DNA from: Robertmurraya korlensis NBRC 107688
Lineage (GTDB): Bacteria > Bacillota > Bacilli > Bacillales > Cytobacillaceae
Length of the DNA stretch: 64,000 nt
NCBI RefSeq assembly: GCF_001591645.1
Contig: NZ_BCVH01000001.1
Coordinates: 558,001-622,000 of the forward strand
Direction of reading: 5' to 3'
Shown here: piece after piece, positions 8,067-16,518 of the stretch
Numbering within the stretch: the stretch's first letter is position 1
Layout of the letters: every line of letters begins with the position of its first letter
Position numbers and translations under genes: made by a program
The notes under the pieces: model-generated
The model's input: the letters and a program-made list of their open reading frames with translations, nothing else
Databases searched by the model: none
Told to the model about the DNA's origin: nothing

Positions 8067-8909
8067 ATGGGGGATAAAAAAATTGCCATAGTCACAGGTG
8101 CATCAAGTGGTTTTGGTATGTTAACAAGTATTGAGCTTGCCAAACAAAACTATTATGTACTCGCGACGATGAGAAATGTAAATAAAAAGGTAGCCTTACT
8201 CGAGAAAGCAGAAGAGGCAGCGGTTACAAAGATGGTAGAAATCTATCCTTTGGATGTGACGGACGAAAACTCCATACTAGCTTTGAAAGAGAAACTTAAA
8301 AAGCTTGGTCGAGTGGATGTGCTAGTGAATAACGCAGGCTTTGCTGGAGCTGGATTTTCAGAAGAAATTCCGATTGAGGAGTATCGCCAACAATTTGAGA
8401 CGAATGTATTCGGAGCCATTTCTGTTACACAATTATGCCTTCCTTATATGCGTTTTCAGAAGACGGGGAAAATCATTAATGTAAGTAGTATTAGTGGAAG
8501 AGTTGGCTTTCCAGGGCTTTCACCATATGTAGCATCCAAGCATGCGTTAGAGGGCTGGAGTGAAAGCTTAAGGTTGGAGGTACACCCTTTTGGAGTTGAT
8601 GTAGTGTTAGTTGAACCCGGTTCTTTCCAAACGAGTATTTGGTCGTCTGGAAAGTACATCACAGAGAGATCCTTACAAAACCATTCACCTTATTCTTCTT
8701 ATATGAAGAAGCTTTCTTTACAACTAGAAAAAGGAGAAGCCTCCTATGGAGACCCTATAGAGGTGGCGAAACTCATTACAGAAATATGCCAGAAATCTAC
8801 AACTAAGTTAAGGTACCCAATAGGAAAGGGAGTAAGACTTACTTTGTTTCTAAAGGGCTGTCTCCCTTGGAGAATATGGGAGCGTATAGTAATGAAAAAA
8901 ATACAGTAG
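8067..8909 (+). CDS. Short-chain dehydrogenase/reductase (SDR)
   Basis: A 280-residue classical SDR: nucleotide-binding TGASSGFG at about residues 11-18, NNAG at about 87-90, catalytic Ser in INVSSISG (about 139), and YVASK with catalytic Tyr/Lys (about 155-159). Start ATG follows GGGGGAAGAAAC. It sits alone after a terminator. Substrate cannot be told; the C-terminal residues are basic and end abruptly. Confidence 0.85.
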   Translation: MGDKKIAIVTGASSGFGMLTSIELAKQNYYVLATMRNVNKKVALLEKAEEAAVTKMVEIYPLDVTDENSILALKEKLKKLGRVDVLVNNAGFAGAGFSEEIPIEEYRQQFETNVFGAISVTQLCLPYMRFQKTGKIINVSSISGRVGFPGLSPYVASKHALEGWSESLRLEVHPFGVDVVLVEPGSFQTSIWSSGKYITERSLQNHSPYSSYMKKLSLQLEKGEASYGDPIEVAKLITEICQKSTTKLRYPIGKGVRLTLFLKGCLPWRIWERIVMKKIQ

Positions 8910-8978
8910 ATTTACATAGATACAATTTCTATAACATATATTAGTAGGAAATACGATTAATATAAAGGAGCTTAGATA

Positions 8979-10460
8979 TTGTACTGGTACAAACATATTT
9001 TCATCGTTTTAACTCTACTACTTACATGGTTTTTACCTGCTATTACTGCTTCCGCTCCTCATGTAAAAGCAAATACTCAAGCCTCTGTTCTTAATCAGAA
9101 ATTAGATACGCTGATAAAGGAAGAGCCCCTTTTTTATGGAGCGATGGTAGGGATAAGTATTAGAAACCAGCAAACGGGTGAACTAATTTATGATCATCTC
9201 GGTTCAATGAGACTTCGGCCCGCTTCCAACTTAAAGCTATTAACGGCAGCAAGTGCATTGGAAGTGCTAGGAGAAAATCACACATTCTCTACCAAGCTAT
9301 ATGTAGATGGGTCTATTGCGAAAGGGAAGCTAAACGGCAATTTAATTTTACAAGGGGGTGGAGACCCTACACTACAGCAAGCTGATTTAAAAGAATTTGC
9401 TCAAATAGTTAAGGAAAAGGGAATTAAAAGGATTAGCGGAAAAGTCATTGGAGACGATACACGATATGATGATATTCGCTATTCCATTGATATGCCCTGG
9501 AGTGACGAAGAAGCATATTATGGGGCCGAAATTTCTGCATTAACTGTATCTCCGGATAACGATTACGATGCAGGTACAGTAGTACTAGAAGTAAAACCGG
9601 CTAAAAAGGTAGGAGGAAAAGTAAGCTATACAATAAAGCCAGAAAATACATATATTAAGGTCGTAAATGAAGCAGTAACTAGCGAAAGGGATAGCAAGGA
9701 GAATCTTACATTTTCTAGAGAACACTCAACCAATTCAATTATGATATCAGGTCAAATTCCTCAAGGCTCGACAAGTGAACGTGAATGGATAGCGGTATCC
9801 AATGCTAGTAAGTTTGTTGTACATCTTTTTGTAGAGGAGTTAAAAAAAGCTGGCATTAAAGTGGACGGAGGTTATGGCTTAGGAGTAACACCTAGTGAAG
9901 CAAGTTTAATAAACGAGCACAAATCTATCTCATTATCTGAGCTATTACTATCGTTTATGAAGCTTAGTAATAATGGCCATGGTGAGATCTTAATGAAGGA
10001 AATGGGGAAGGTAGTGAAAGGAACGGGTAGTTTTGAAGCTGGACTAGCTGTTATGAATGAAAAGTTAACTCCACTTGGAGTCGATTTTAGTAACCAATTG
10101 ATACGAGATGGTTCTGGTATCTCTCATGTGAACTTGATCCAACCCAATGACCTTACGGAGCTGTTATTCTCCATTCAATCGAAGAGCTGGTTTCCAAGCT
10201 ATTTTTGTTCCTTGCCGGTGGCTGGAGAAAAGGAAAAGCTTGTAGGTGGAACACTTCGGTACCGCATGAAGGAAGAACCTTTAATAGGAAATGTTGTGGC
10301 AAAGACTGGCACACTTACGACAGTAAGTTCCATTTCAGGTTATGTAAATACGAAAACAAAGGGGAAGTTAATATTTTCCATTCTAATAAATAATGTAATG
10401 GATGAAGATAAAGCAAAAAAGGTGGAGGACCGAATCATAGCGATATTAGCGAATCAATAA
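8979..10460 (+). CDS. dacC: D-alanyl-D-alanine carboxypeptidase, PBP4a type (DacC)
   Basis: A 493-residue exported penicillin-binding protein of the S13 peptidase family. N-terminal signal peptide at about residues 1-28; SxxK motif SNLK in RPASNLKLLTA (about 80), SxN motif SNNG in LSNNGHGE (about 333), KTG motif in AKTGTLTTVSS (about 441). Length equals B. subtilis DacC (491 aa), a low-molecular-weight PBP that trims the peptide side chain of peptidoglycan in stationary phase. Start is TTG 8979, 8 bases after AAAGGAG. Convergent with the small exported protein at 10487, sharing a bidirectional terminator. Confidence 0.9.
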   Translation: MYWYKHIFIVLTLLLTWFLPAITASAPHVKANTQASVLNQKLDTLIKEEPLFYGAMVGISIRNQQTGELIYDHLGSMRLRPASNLKLLTAASALEVLGENHTFSTKLYVDGSIAKGKLNGNLILQGGGDPTLQQADLKEFAQIVKEKGIKRISGKVIGDDTRYDDIRYSIDMPWSDEEAYYGAEISALTVSPDNDYDAGTVVLEVKPAKKVGGKVSYTIKPENTYIKVVNEAVTSERDSKENLTFSREHSTNSIMISGQIPQGSTSEREWIAVSNASKFVVHLFVEELKKAGIKVDGGYGLGVTPSEASLINEHKSISLSELLLSFMKLSNNGHGEILMKEMGKVVKGTGSFEAGLAVMNEKLTPLGVDFSNQLIRDGSGISHVNLIQPNDLTELLFSIQSKSWFPSYFCSLPVAGEKEKLVGGTLRYRMKEEPLIGNVVAKTGTLTTVSSISGYVNTKTKGKLIFSILINNVMDEDKAKKVEDRIIAILANQ

Positions 10461-10500
10461 AGAACCTAGAAGAAATACTCTAGGTTCTACTTCTTTTCTT
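10460..10500. terminator. Bidirectional terminator between dacC and the next gene
   Basis: GAACCTAGA (10462-10470) pairs with TCTAGGTTC (10479-10487); T-rich to the right and A-rich to the left. Confidence 0.7.
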
Positions 10501-10918
10501 TTACCTGGTACTTTAATAACTTCATCAGTTTCTCTGTTGAGGTACTAAAAGTGTAAAAGTGAGGCAGGTTTTCATCATCCCAAATGAGTATATAGGGATC
10601 CTCCTCCTCGTATGAAAAAATAAGAACAGCTTCATCTACCAAATCATTAAACCATTCATTTTTAACTGATATGGGTGGATCTAAGGGTATCTTTACCATC
10701 ACACCTTTTTTCGGGAGAGGATCTAGATTTTTGTATACGCCGGAAATACTTTTCATCATTTTTTCAGTTTCCTTTTGTATATCAGAAGTGGTAGGGCTCT
10801 CCTGAACCACTTTTCCTTCTTCGATATCAAAGATCTCAACAGGTTTTTGTTCGGCTAAACTAGTAAGAGGGGCAAAAAGGAGAAATACGAAACAAATAAT
10901 AAGAGATTTTATTTTCAT
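10487..10918 (-). CDS. Small exported protein of unknown function
   Basis: About 143 residues with a clear signal peptide (KIKSLIICFVFLLFAPLTSLA, cleavage expected after SLA near residue 22) and an acidic, tryptophan/phenylalanine-rich mature part (YILIWDDENLPHFYTF near the C-terminus). I do not recognise the family. The second of two adjacent ATGs (10918) is 6 bases from GAGGTGA and is preferred. Convergent with dacC and divergent from the ABM gene; nothing links it to a pathway. Confidence 0.7.
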   Translation of the reverse strand: MKIKSLIICFVFLLFAPLTSLAEQKPVEIFDIEEGKVVQESPTTSDIQKETEKMMKSISGVYKNLDPLPKKGVMVKIPLDPPISVKNEWFNDLVDEAVLIFSYEEEDPYILIWDDENLPHFYTFSTSTEKLMKLLKYQVKEKK

Positions 10919-11000
10919 CATTTATCACCTCATAGTTATTATTCCCAATTCAACCGAAATTTTGCTAAAATAAGAGAAGTTTAAAAAGGAGGTGTCAATA

Positions 11001-11294
11001 ATGAATATTATTCATGCTCATTTGAAAATAAAGCCAGAGAAACGTGAAGAATTCCTACAAGTGGTTAAGCCGTTGGTAGAGGGTTCACAAGCCGAAGAAG
11101 GAAATATCCGTTATGAATTATATGAGTTAACCACTGACAGTAATACATTTGTTGTCCTAGAAGAATGGAAGGATATGGCTGCAATTGCATTCCATAATGA
11201 AACTCCACATTTTAAAGATTGGGGGAAAGTGAGTTCAACCTATCTAGCTGCTTCCCCAGTAGTGTCCGTTTTTGAAGCAACTAAGAAAAATTAA
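11001..11294 (+). CDS. ABM-domain protein (putative quinol monooxygenase, YgiN type)
   Basis: A 97-residue ferredoxin-like-fold protein. Features of the antibiotic biosynthesis monooxygenase domain: starts MNIIHAHLKIKPEKREEFLQ, central EGNIRYELYE and EEWKDMAAI (about 35-72), and HFKDWG near residue 78. Such dimeric domains act on quinones or haem-like substrates, but many have no known substrate. ATG 11001 follows AAAGGAGGTGTC. Confidence 0.8.
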   Translation: MNIIHAHLKIKPEKREEFLQVVKPLVEGSQAEEGNIRYELYELTTDSNTFVVLEEWKDMAAIAFHNETPHFKDWGKVSSTYLAASPVVSVFEATKKN

Positions 11295-11305
11295 TGATCT
11301 TGTAG

Positions 11306-11337
11306 AAAACAATCATACATATGGTTGTTTTTTTTTC
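11306..11337 (+). terminator. Terminator after ABM gene
   Basis: AACAATC paired with GGTTGTT around an 8-base loop, followed by eight T. Confidence 0.65.
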
Positions 11338-11375
11338 GATTGGGGGAAGTTAAGGAAGAATGGAGGAGCATGCAT

Positions 11376-12218
11376 ATGATATTTGGATGTCATGTTAGCA
11401 TTAAGGAAGGCTACTTAGGTGCAGCAAAGCTTGCATACAAAAAGGGGGCTTCTGCTTTTCAATTCTTTCCGAAAAATCCAAGGAGTTTAGTAGTGAAAGA
11501 ATTTGATCATTTAGATGCTTTGGGCTGCAAGGAATTTTGTGAAAAGTATCAGCTTCAATCAATCATTCACACACCTTACCCAACTAGTCTTACTCCAACA
11601 GTTGACAAAAGGAATCTTACTATCCAATCCATTATTAATGACCTATCTATTGCAGATGCGTGTGGGGCGATAGGGGTGGTCGTTCATTTTGGCTCTCCTA
11701 TAGATACGACTAATCCTTTAGAAAGCTATCATCTAATGATTGATATGCTAAATTCGGTATTAGAACAGTGGGATGGACAGGCATTAATTTTGTTAGAGAA
11801 TATTGCTGGAGGTTCCATGGGGGTTACCTTAGAGGAACATGTCCAAGTTCGTAGCCTTAGTCTCTTCCCCGAAAAAATTGGTTTTTGCTTTGATACATGT
11901 CATGCCTTTGCGAGCGGTTTATGGAATGGGGAAAACACGAAGGAACTGTTACAAAAAGGAACCACCTTAAACTACTGGTCGGAAGTAAAGGCATTTCATT
12001 TAAATAATTCAAAATATAACACGGGTTCTGGAAAAGATCGTCATGCGAATATTTTTCAGAATGGATTTATTAAAGAAACTGAATTTGATGACTTATTAAC
12101 TTCTCCTATGTTTCAACATTTGCCCTTTATACTTGAAACCCCAAAGGATGATGGCATTTCTTATGAAGAGGAGTTGGTTCAATTGCAACAAAGATGGGGA
12201 GGCCTTAAGGAACATTAA
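11376..12218 (+). CDS. Endonuclease IV family protein (Nfo-like AP endonuclease)
   Basis: 280 residues with the TIM-barrel apurinic endonuclease signatures: FDTCHAFASG (about 172-181), HLNNSK and GSGKDRHANI (about 208-225), and a C-terminal ILETPK. The conserved His, Asp and Glu residues that hold three zinc ions in E. coli Nfo are represented. It cleaves DNA 5' of abasic sites in this family. The ATG at 11376 (7-8 bases after GGAGGA) is favoured over 11370. The sequence is more divergent than the usual Bacillus YqfS-type enzyme, so it may be a paralogue. Twenty-two bases later comes a patatin, then exoA, a second AP endonuclease. Confidence 0.85.
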   Translation: MIFGCHVSIKEGYLGAAKLAYKKGASAFQFFPKNPRSLVVKEFDHLDALGCKEFCEKYQLQSIIHTPYPTSLTPTVDKRNLTIQSIINDLSIADACGAIGVVVHFGSPIDTTNPLESYHLMIDMLNSVLEQWDGQALILLENIAGGSMGVTLEEHVQVRSLSLFPEKIGFCFDTCHAFASGLWNGENTKELLQKGTTLNYWSEVKAFHLNNSKYNTGSGKDRHANIFQNGFIKETEFDDLLTSPMFQHLPFILETPKDDGISYEEELVQLQQRWGGLKEH

Positions 12219-12240
12219 TATACATATAAAAGGTGAAAAC

Positions 12241-13155
12241 ATGAAGATGTTATGTATTGATGGTGGAGGCATTCGAGGGGTATTTGCAGTTGCCATCCTA
12301 GAAGAATTAGAAAAGGATATAGGAAGAAGCATTCGTGAATCCATCGACCTTGTTGCAGGTACAAGTACGGGTTCAATTATAGCTGCTTCGATTGCTGTAA
12401 ATAGGGAAATGGGTGAACTCCTTGAGGATTATCGTCATTATGGGAGGAAAATATTTAAACGTCGGGCAAGAATTGGCTTGTTTCGCAGTATTTATAGCAA
12501 TCGTGATCTACGTCGCTTTGTCCAAAATGCCTTCAAGGAGAAAACACTTGAAGAAGTAGGTGTTCCCCTTTTAATTCCTGCAGTTAATGTAACAAAGGGA
12601 AAACCATATGTTCATCGCTCACACTATGGGATTCATGAAAGAGGCGAAAATGATCATATAAAGCTCTGGGATGCTGTTCTTTCCTCATGCTCTGCTCCTA
12701 TTTATTTTCCACCTAACAATATAAATAATCAAGTCATTACAATTGATGGTGGCCTATGGGCTAACAATCCGTCACTCGTTTGCATTACAGAAGCAAAAAA
12801 CTATTACGGATTAGGGATGGAAAAGATAAGGATTTTATCGATTGGACTTGGCCAGCAACGAGTCCAGTTACCTTCAAAAAAAACACATTTGTGGGGAATT
12901 AAGCAATGGATGCCGTTTCAGTTGCAGACGATGAGTTTTACACCGAAGTTACTAGACCTTGCACTCGATTTATCTTCAGAATCCATTTCCTTTCAGTGTC
13001 AACATTTGCTTGGAGAAAACTATCTACGTTTAAATACGGAGTTAGGAAAAGAAGTCCCTTTTGACCAGGTTGAAATCGTTGAATGGTTGATTGAATTAGG
13101 AAGACAAGTATATAAAGAGAAAAAGCAGGAAATTCTTCAGTTTTTACAAATCTAA
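12241..13155 (+). CDS. Patatin-like phospholipase
   Basis: 304 residues with all patatin hallmarks: oxyanion loop DGGGIRG (about 6-12), nucleophile elbow GTSTG (about 38-42) and the catalytic Asp in IDGGLWANNP (about 168-177). Expected to be a cytosolic acyl hydrolase with a Ser-Asp dyad. Start ATG 12241 follows AAAGGTGAAAAC; the longer frame from 12133 overlaps the previous gene and is discarded. Close spacing to the Nfo-like gene suggests co-transcription. Similar enzymes serve as CBASS effectors, but no nucleotidyltransferase neighbour exists here. Confidence 0.85.
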   Translation: MKMLCIDGGGIRGVFAVAILEELEKDIGRSIRESIDLVAGTSTGSIIAASIAVNREMGELLEDYRHYGRKIFKRRARIGLFRSIYSNRDLRRFVQNAFKEKTLEEVGVPLLIPAVNVTKGKPYVHRSHYGIHERGENDHIKLWDAVLSSCSAPIYFPPNNINNQVITIDGGLWANNPSLVCITEAKNYYGLGMEKIRILSIGLGQQRVQLPSKKTHLWGIKQWMPFQLQTMSFTPKLLDLALDLSSESISFQCQHLLGENYLRLNTELGKEVPFDQVEIVEWLIELGRQVYKEKKQEILQFLQI

Positions 13156-13156
13156 C

Positions 13157-13186
13157 TAAGAGGGTGCAGAACCATGCATCCTTTTC
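13157..13186 (+). terminator. Terminator after patatin gene
   Basis: AGGGTGCA paired with TGCATCCT around a 6-base loop, then TTTT. Confidence 0.65.
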
Positions 13187-13251
13187 ATTTTGGACAGACG
13201 TTTTAAATTATAGTAAAATGAGCCTCAGATTTAAAAAGAGGAGAAAGATAG

Positions 13252-14007
13252 ATGAAGTTTATATCTTGGAATGTTAATGGTTTAAGGGCTTGTGTTAAAA
13301 AGGGCTTCCTAGACTATTTTAATGAAATGAATGCAGATTTCTTTTCGTTACAAGAAACGAAGCTACAAGAAGGTCAAATTGACCTGAAGCTAGAGGGTTA
13401 TTATCAATTTTGGAATTATGCAGAAAAGAAAGGCTATTCAGGTACGGCTATTTTTACAAAACATAAACCTCTCTCTGTTTCATATGGAGTGGGAGAACAT
13501 GAATCACAGTCAGAAGGACGAATTATTACCCTTGAATATGATAAATTCTATCTAGTGAATGTATATACACCGAATTCTCAACGTGATCTAGCTCGGTTAC
13601 CTTATCGTTTACAATGGGAGAGCGACCTGTCCGATTACTTACATCAACTAGATAAAAAAAAGCCAGTCATCTATTGTGGGGATTTAAATGTTGCCCATGA
13701 AGAGATTGATTTGAAAAATCCCAAAAGCAATATGGGGAATTCTGGTTTTACGACGGAGGAGAGAGGGAAAATGTCTGATTTGCTAAATTCTGGCTTTGTC
13801 GACTCTTTCCGCTACTTATATCCAGAACAAAAAGAAACGTACACATGGTGGTCGTATATGAGCAAGGTTCGCGAGAGAAACATTGGCTGGCGAATTGATT
13901 ACTTCATTTTATCAAATAGGATCGCTACTAGTATAATAGACTCTCAAATTCATTGCGATGTAATGGGGAGTGATCACTGCCCTGTATGCATTGAAGTGAG
14001 TTTGTAA
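13252..14007 (+). CDS. exoA: Exodeoxyribonuclease III / AP endonuclease ExoA
   Basis: 251 residues, same length as B. subtilis ExoA (252). Motifs: MKFISWNVNGLRA at the start, LQETKLQ (catalytic Glu, about 35), GDLNVAHEEIDLKNPK (about 142-157), and GSDHCPV at the C-terminus (catalytic His). Mg-dependent repair enzyme acting on abasic sites; in Bacillus it works with Nfo in dormant-spore DNA repair. Ribosome site GAGGAGAAAGATAG precedes. Its nearness to another AP endonuclease gene is notable. Confidence 0.93.
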   Translation: MKFISWNVNGLRACVKKGFLDYFNEMNADFFSLQETKLQEGQIDLKLEGYYQFWNYAEKKGYSGTAIFTKHKPLSVSYGVGEHESQSEGRIITLEYDKFYLVNVYTPNSQRDLARLPYRLQWESDLSDYLHQLDKKKPVIYCGDLNVAHEEIDLKNPKSNMGNSGFTTEERGKMSDLLNSGFVDSFRYLYPEQKETYTWWSYMSKVRERNIGWRIDYFILSNRIATSIIDSQIHCDVMGSDHCPVCIEVSL

Positions 14008-14042
14008 AAACTGAAGATAGCAATTACTTAGGAGGATTCTCT

Positions 14043-14615
14043 ATGTTAAAAGAATCATTAGAAAATTTATTAAAAAATCAAAGCAGGGTTGAATTGTATC
14101 CAGAGGAATACGAGTTTGTGATTCGCAACGGATTAAGTAATTCTGATACGGAAGTTGTTAAAATTGATGAGAAATCAAGGTTTTTTGACGCTTATATAGA
14201 ACGTTCAAATAAGGAAACGGAAGAATTTCTTGGAGAAGAAAATGCTGAATTTCTAAATCAGCCGATTACGTATTTCAAGGAACATATGAATGAGTTTCTA
14301 TATATGGAATCAAAATGGTTTGCGTTAATTGGGATTGATGCGATTTCCTTTGAAGTTGATGACTTATTTGGAAGTTATGATGTAATGCTCGGCCTCAAGA
14401 TCAAAAAGAAGTATTCTTCGGAGCTTAGAGATTATTTTACTCAATACTCAGAGGATCCTGAAGAGCCTGTAGATTTAATGTTTGACAGCCAAGAGGGGAT
14501 TTGGAATATTAATTTTTCCCTTCATACACTGCCAGGTTTTCGAGAAGATATGACCGTTGCAGAAGCCTACCAACTGGTGTACTCCTTTATCTTTTCATTT
14601 GTTCAAACGATTTAA
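14043..14615 (+). CDS. Uncharacterised acidic cytosolic protein
   Basis: 190 residues, acidic, no signal peptide or membrane segment, beginning MLKESLENLLKNQSRVELYP. I do not recognise a family. Good ribosome site (TAGGAGG, 10 bases upstream) and 35 bases from exoA, so it may be co-transcribed with it. Codon use looks like its neighbours. Confidence 0.65.
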   Translation: MLKESLENLLKNQSRVELYPEEYEFVIRNGLSNSDTEVVKIDEKSRFFDAYIERSNKETEEFLGEENAEFLNQPITYFKEHMNEFLYMESKWFALIGIDAISFEVDDLFGSYDVMLGLKIKKKYSSELRDYFTQYSEDPEEPVDLMFDSQEGIWNINFSLHTLPGFREDMTVAEAYQLVYSFIFSFVQTI

Positions 14616-14688
14616 TTTATGTGAAATATAAATAAGTCAAGAACATAGGATAGAGAGTACATGCTTAACACTATTAGGAGGAAAGAAA

Positions 14689-15606
14689 ATGAAGCAGCTA
14701 ATAAAATGGATTTGTATGGTGGCACTAGCTTTTGGAGTAGTCAATTCAAATCAATTGGCTTATGCCTCAACGGATTCAAATAATGAAGAAAGTATCAATG
14801 AGAAATTTGGTCTTCCGATTGTGGTTTATGGCGAAGCGTTATCCGATAGTCAAAAAGCAGAGGTAAGAGACCTACTTGGGATTAAGGATACTAGTAAGGT
14901 TACTGAAATTACCGTAACTGGCAAAGACCTTGTATATTATATTGATGGTGATAAAAATTCGAATATGTACTCTTCCGCTAAAATTACTCGTAAGGAAAAA
15001 GGTGAAGGACTTGTTATTAACCAAGTCACACCAGAAAATATTACAGAAGTAACAAGTGAAATGTATGCAAATGCTCTATTGACTGCGGGAATTGAGGATG
15101 CTGTCGTAGATGTAGCATCGCCAGTAAAAGTAAGTGGACACTCCGCTCTCGTGGGTATATATAAAGCCTACGACGAGGGTGAAGGTACAGAGCTGAATAA
15201 AGAGCGTACCGAAGTAGCGAATGAAGAACTAACGCTAGCTACAGATCTAGCCAAAAAAGAAGGGCTCGATGAAGATAAGGTAAGTGAGCTGCTAACGGAA
15301 ATAAAGAAAGAAATTGCCGAACAAAAACCAGCAACAAAGGAAGAGCTTGAGCAATTGATTGACGAAAAGCTCCAAACCTTAAATGTTCAATTAAGTGCTG
15401 ATGATCGTCAGCTATTAATTGACCTCTTTGAGAAAATGCGTAATCTGAATATTAACTTTGATAATGTTCAATCACAGTTAGAAAATTTATCTAAGGATAT
15501 CCAAAATCGAATTGAAAATGCAATTAGTGAAAACAAAGGATTTTTAGACACTATTGCCAACTTCTTTAAGTCATTTATTGATAGTTTAAAGAGTTTGTTC
15601 TCATAA
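14689..15606 (+). CDS. Exported DUF1002 protein (YpuA-like)
   Basis: 305 residues with a signal peptide (about 1-26, ending NQLAYAS). The mature part contains the DUF1002 core (SDSQKAEVRDLLGI at about 58-71; YSSAKITRKEKGEGL at about 100; AVVDVASPVKVSGHSALVGIYKAY at about 140-163), followed by a charged helical C-terminal half with coiled-coil character (about 195-295). Similar to B. subtilis YpuA, an envelope-stress-associated protein of unknown activity. RBS AGGAGG 7 bases upstream. Confidence 0.8.
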   Translation: MKQLIKWICMVALAFGVVNSNQLAYASTDSNNEESINEKFGLPIVVYGEALSDSQKAEVRDLLGIKDTSKVTEITVTGKDLVYYIDGDKNSNMYSSAKITRKEKGEGLVINQVTPENITEVTSEMYANALLTAGIEDAVVDVASPVKVSGHSALVGIYKAYDEGEGTELNKERTEVANEELTLATDLAKKEGLDEDKVSELLTEIKKEIAEQKPATKEELEQLIDEKLQTLNVQLSADDRQLLIDLFEKMRNLNINFDNVQSQLENLSKDIQNRIENAISENKGFLDTIANFFKSFIDSLKSLFS

Positions 15607-15662
15607 ATCTTTGATTTCCAAGGTATCTCAAAATAGTAGTGCGATAGAAAAAGAATGAAGGA

Positions 15663-16196
15663 GTGATTAAGCTGAAGTTAGAGGGAAAGAAAATTATACA
15701 GTTAGTTAGCAATGATTTTGAGGATTTAGAATTATGGTATCCTGTTCTCCGACTACGTGAAGAAGGGGCAATTGTTGATATTGTTGGGGACAAAGCGGGA
15801 GAAACATATATAGGGAAGTATGGCGTACCTATCCAATCGAATCTGGCTTTTACAGATATTAACCCAGATGATTACGATGCCATTCTTGTACCAGGTGGCT
15901 GGTCGCCGGATTTATTAAGAAGGTTTGAACCTGTTCTTTCCATGGTTCGTTCGATGGATCAATCAGAAAAACCGATTGGTCAAATCTGTCACGCTGGATG
16001 GGTCTTAATCTCTGCTAAAATTTTATCTGGAAGAAAGGTAACAAGTACACCAGGTATCAAAGATGACATGATTAACGCGGGAGCTGAGTGGATAGACGTT
16101 CCTGTTATCGTCGACGGACATATTATATCAAGTCGACGTCCACCGGATTTACCTGATTATATGAGAGAATTTATAGCAGTTTTAGCTAGTAAGTAG
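15663..16196 (+). CDS. DJ-1/PfpI family protein (type 1 glutamine amidotransferase-like)
   Basis: About 177 residues with the PfpI fold: EDLELWYPVLRLREEGA (about 20-36), DAILVPGGW (about 73-81) and the nucleophilic Cys in GQICHAGWVL (about 107-116), plus RRPPDLPDYM near the end. Family members are described as proteases, deglycases or chaperones; the function here is open. No ATG is available. The GTG at 15663 is inside AAGGAG, so it cannot use that ribosome site; a CTG at 15672 (MKLEGKKII) is exactly 8 bases downstream of AAGGAG and may be the true start. Confidence 0.82.
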   Translation: MIKLKLEGKKIIQLVSNDFEDLELWYPVLRLREEGAIVDIVGDKAGETYIGKYGVPIQSNLAFTDINPDDYDAILVPGGWSPDLLRRFEPVLSMVRSMDQSEKPIGQICHAGWVLISAKILSGRKVTSTPGIKDDMINAGAEWIDVPVIVDGHIISSRRPPDLPDYMREFIAVLASK

Positions 16197-16219
16197 TATC
16201 CAATCATATAAGATAGTTG

Positions 16220-16260
16220 AAAAAAGGTCTCGGGAGCATAGTCTCTTGAGACCTTTTTTC
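16220..16260 (+). terminator. Terminator after PfpI gene
   Basis: AAAAGGTCTC pairs with GAGACCTTTT, followed by T run; strong intrinsic terminator. Confidence 0.8.
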
Positions 16261-16299
16261 GTTCTTTAATATGAATATTGGGAGTTTAAGATATGTGGA

Positions 16300-16457
16300 T
16301 TCCAGAAATTAGTGGAATCGGTGAACAAAGTTTGGGTTTAGGACATGTTGGTTCCAGAAATTAGTAGAATAGGTGAACTAAGTTCAAAATTAGGGACCTG
16401 TAAATTGCAAGAAATAATAGAATGGGTGAACTAAATTAGATTTTAGGAACTGAATCT
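16300..16457. repeat. Decayed tandem repeat, three copies of about 52-53 bp
   Basis: The unit TTCCAGAAATTAGTAGAAT followed by RGGTGAAC recurs at 16300, 16352 and 16405 (third copy diverged: TTGCAAGAAATAATAGAAT then GGGTGAAC). Each copy is followed by a purine-rich stretch containing AAGTT or AAATT and TTTAGG or TTAGG. The array occupies the otherwise gene-free 320-base gap between the PfpI terminator and the next gene; no ORF runs through it. Confidence 0.65.
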
Positions 16458-16518
16458 TTTTAAACATGAATCCGTATATTAGATAAGTTAAAAGCAAGCC
16501 AGTTAGGGGGAATGTTTA

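Noticed and set aside
12241-13155. Patatin as a CBASS phage-defence effector
   Set aside because: No CD-NTase, ubiquitin-like or other defence genes nearby; neighbours are DNA-repair genes, so only the fold is shared.
16300-16457. CRISPR-like interpretation of the 52-bp repeats
   Set aside because: Repeats are directly adjacent, degenerate and lack spacers of constant length; a decayed tandem array fits better.
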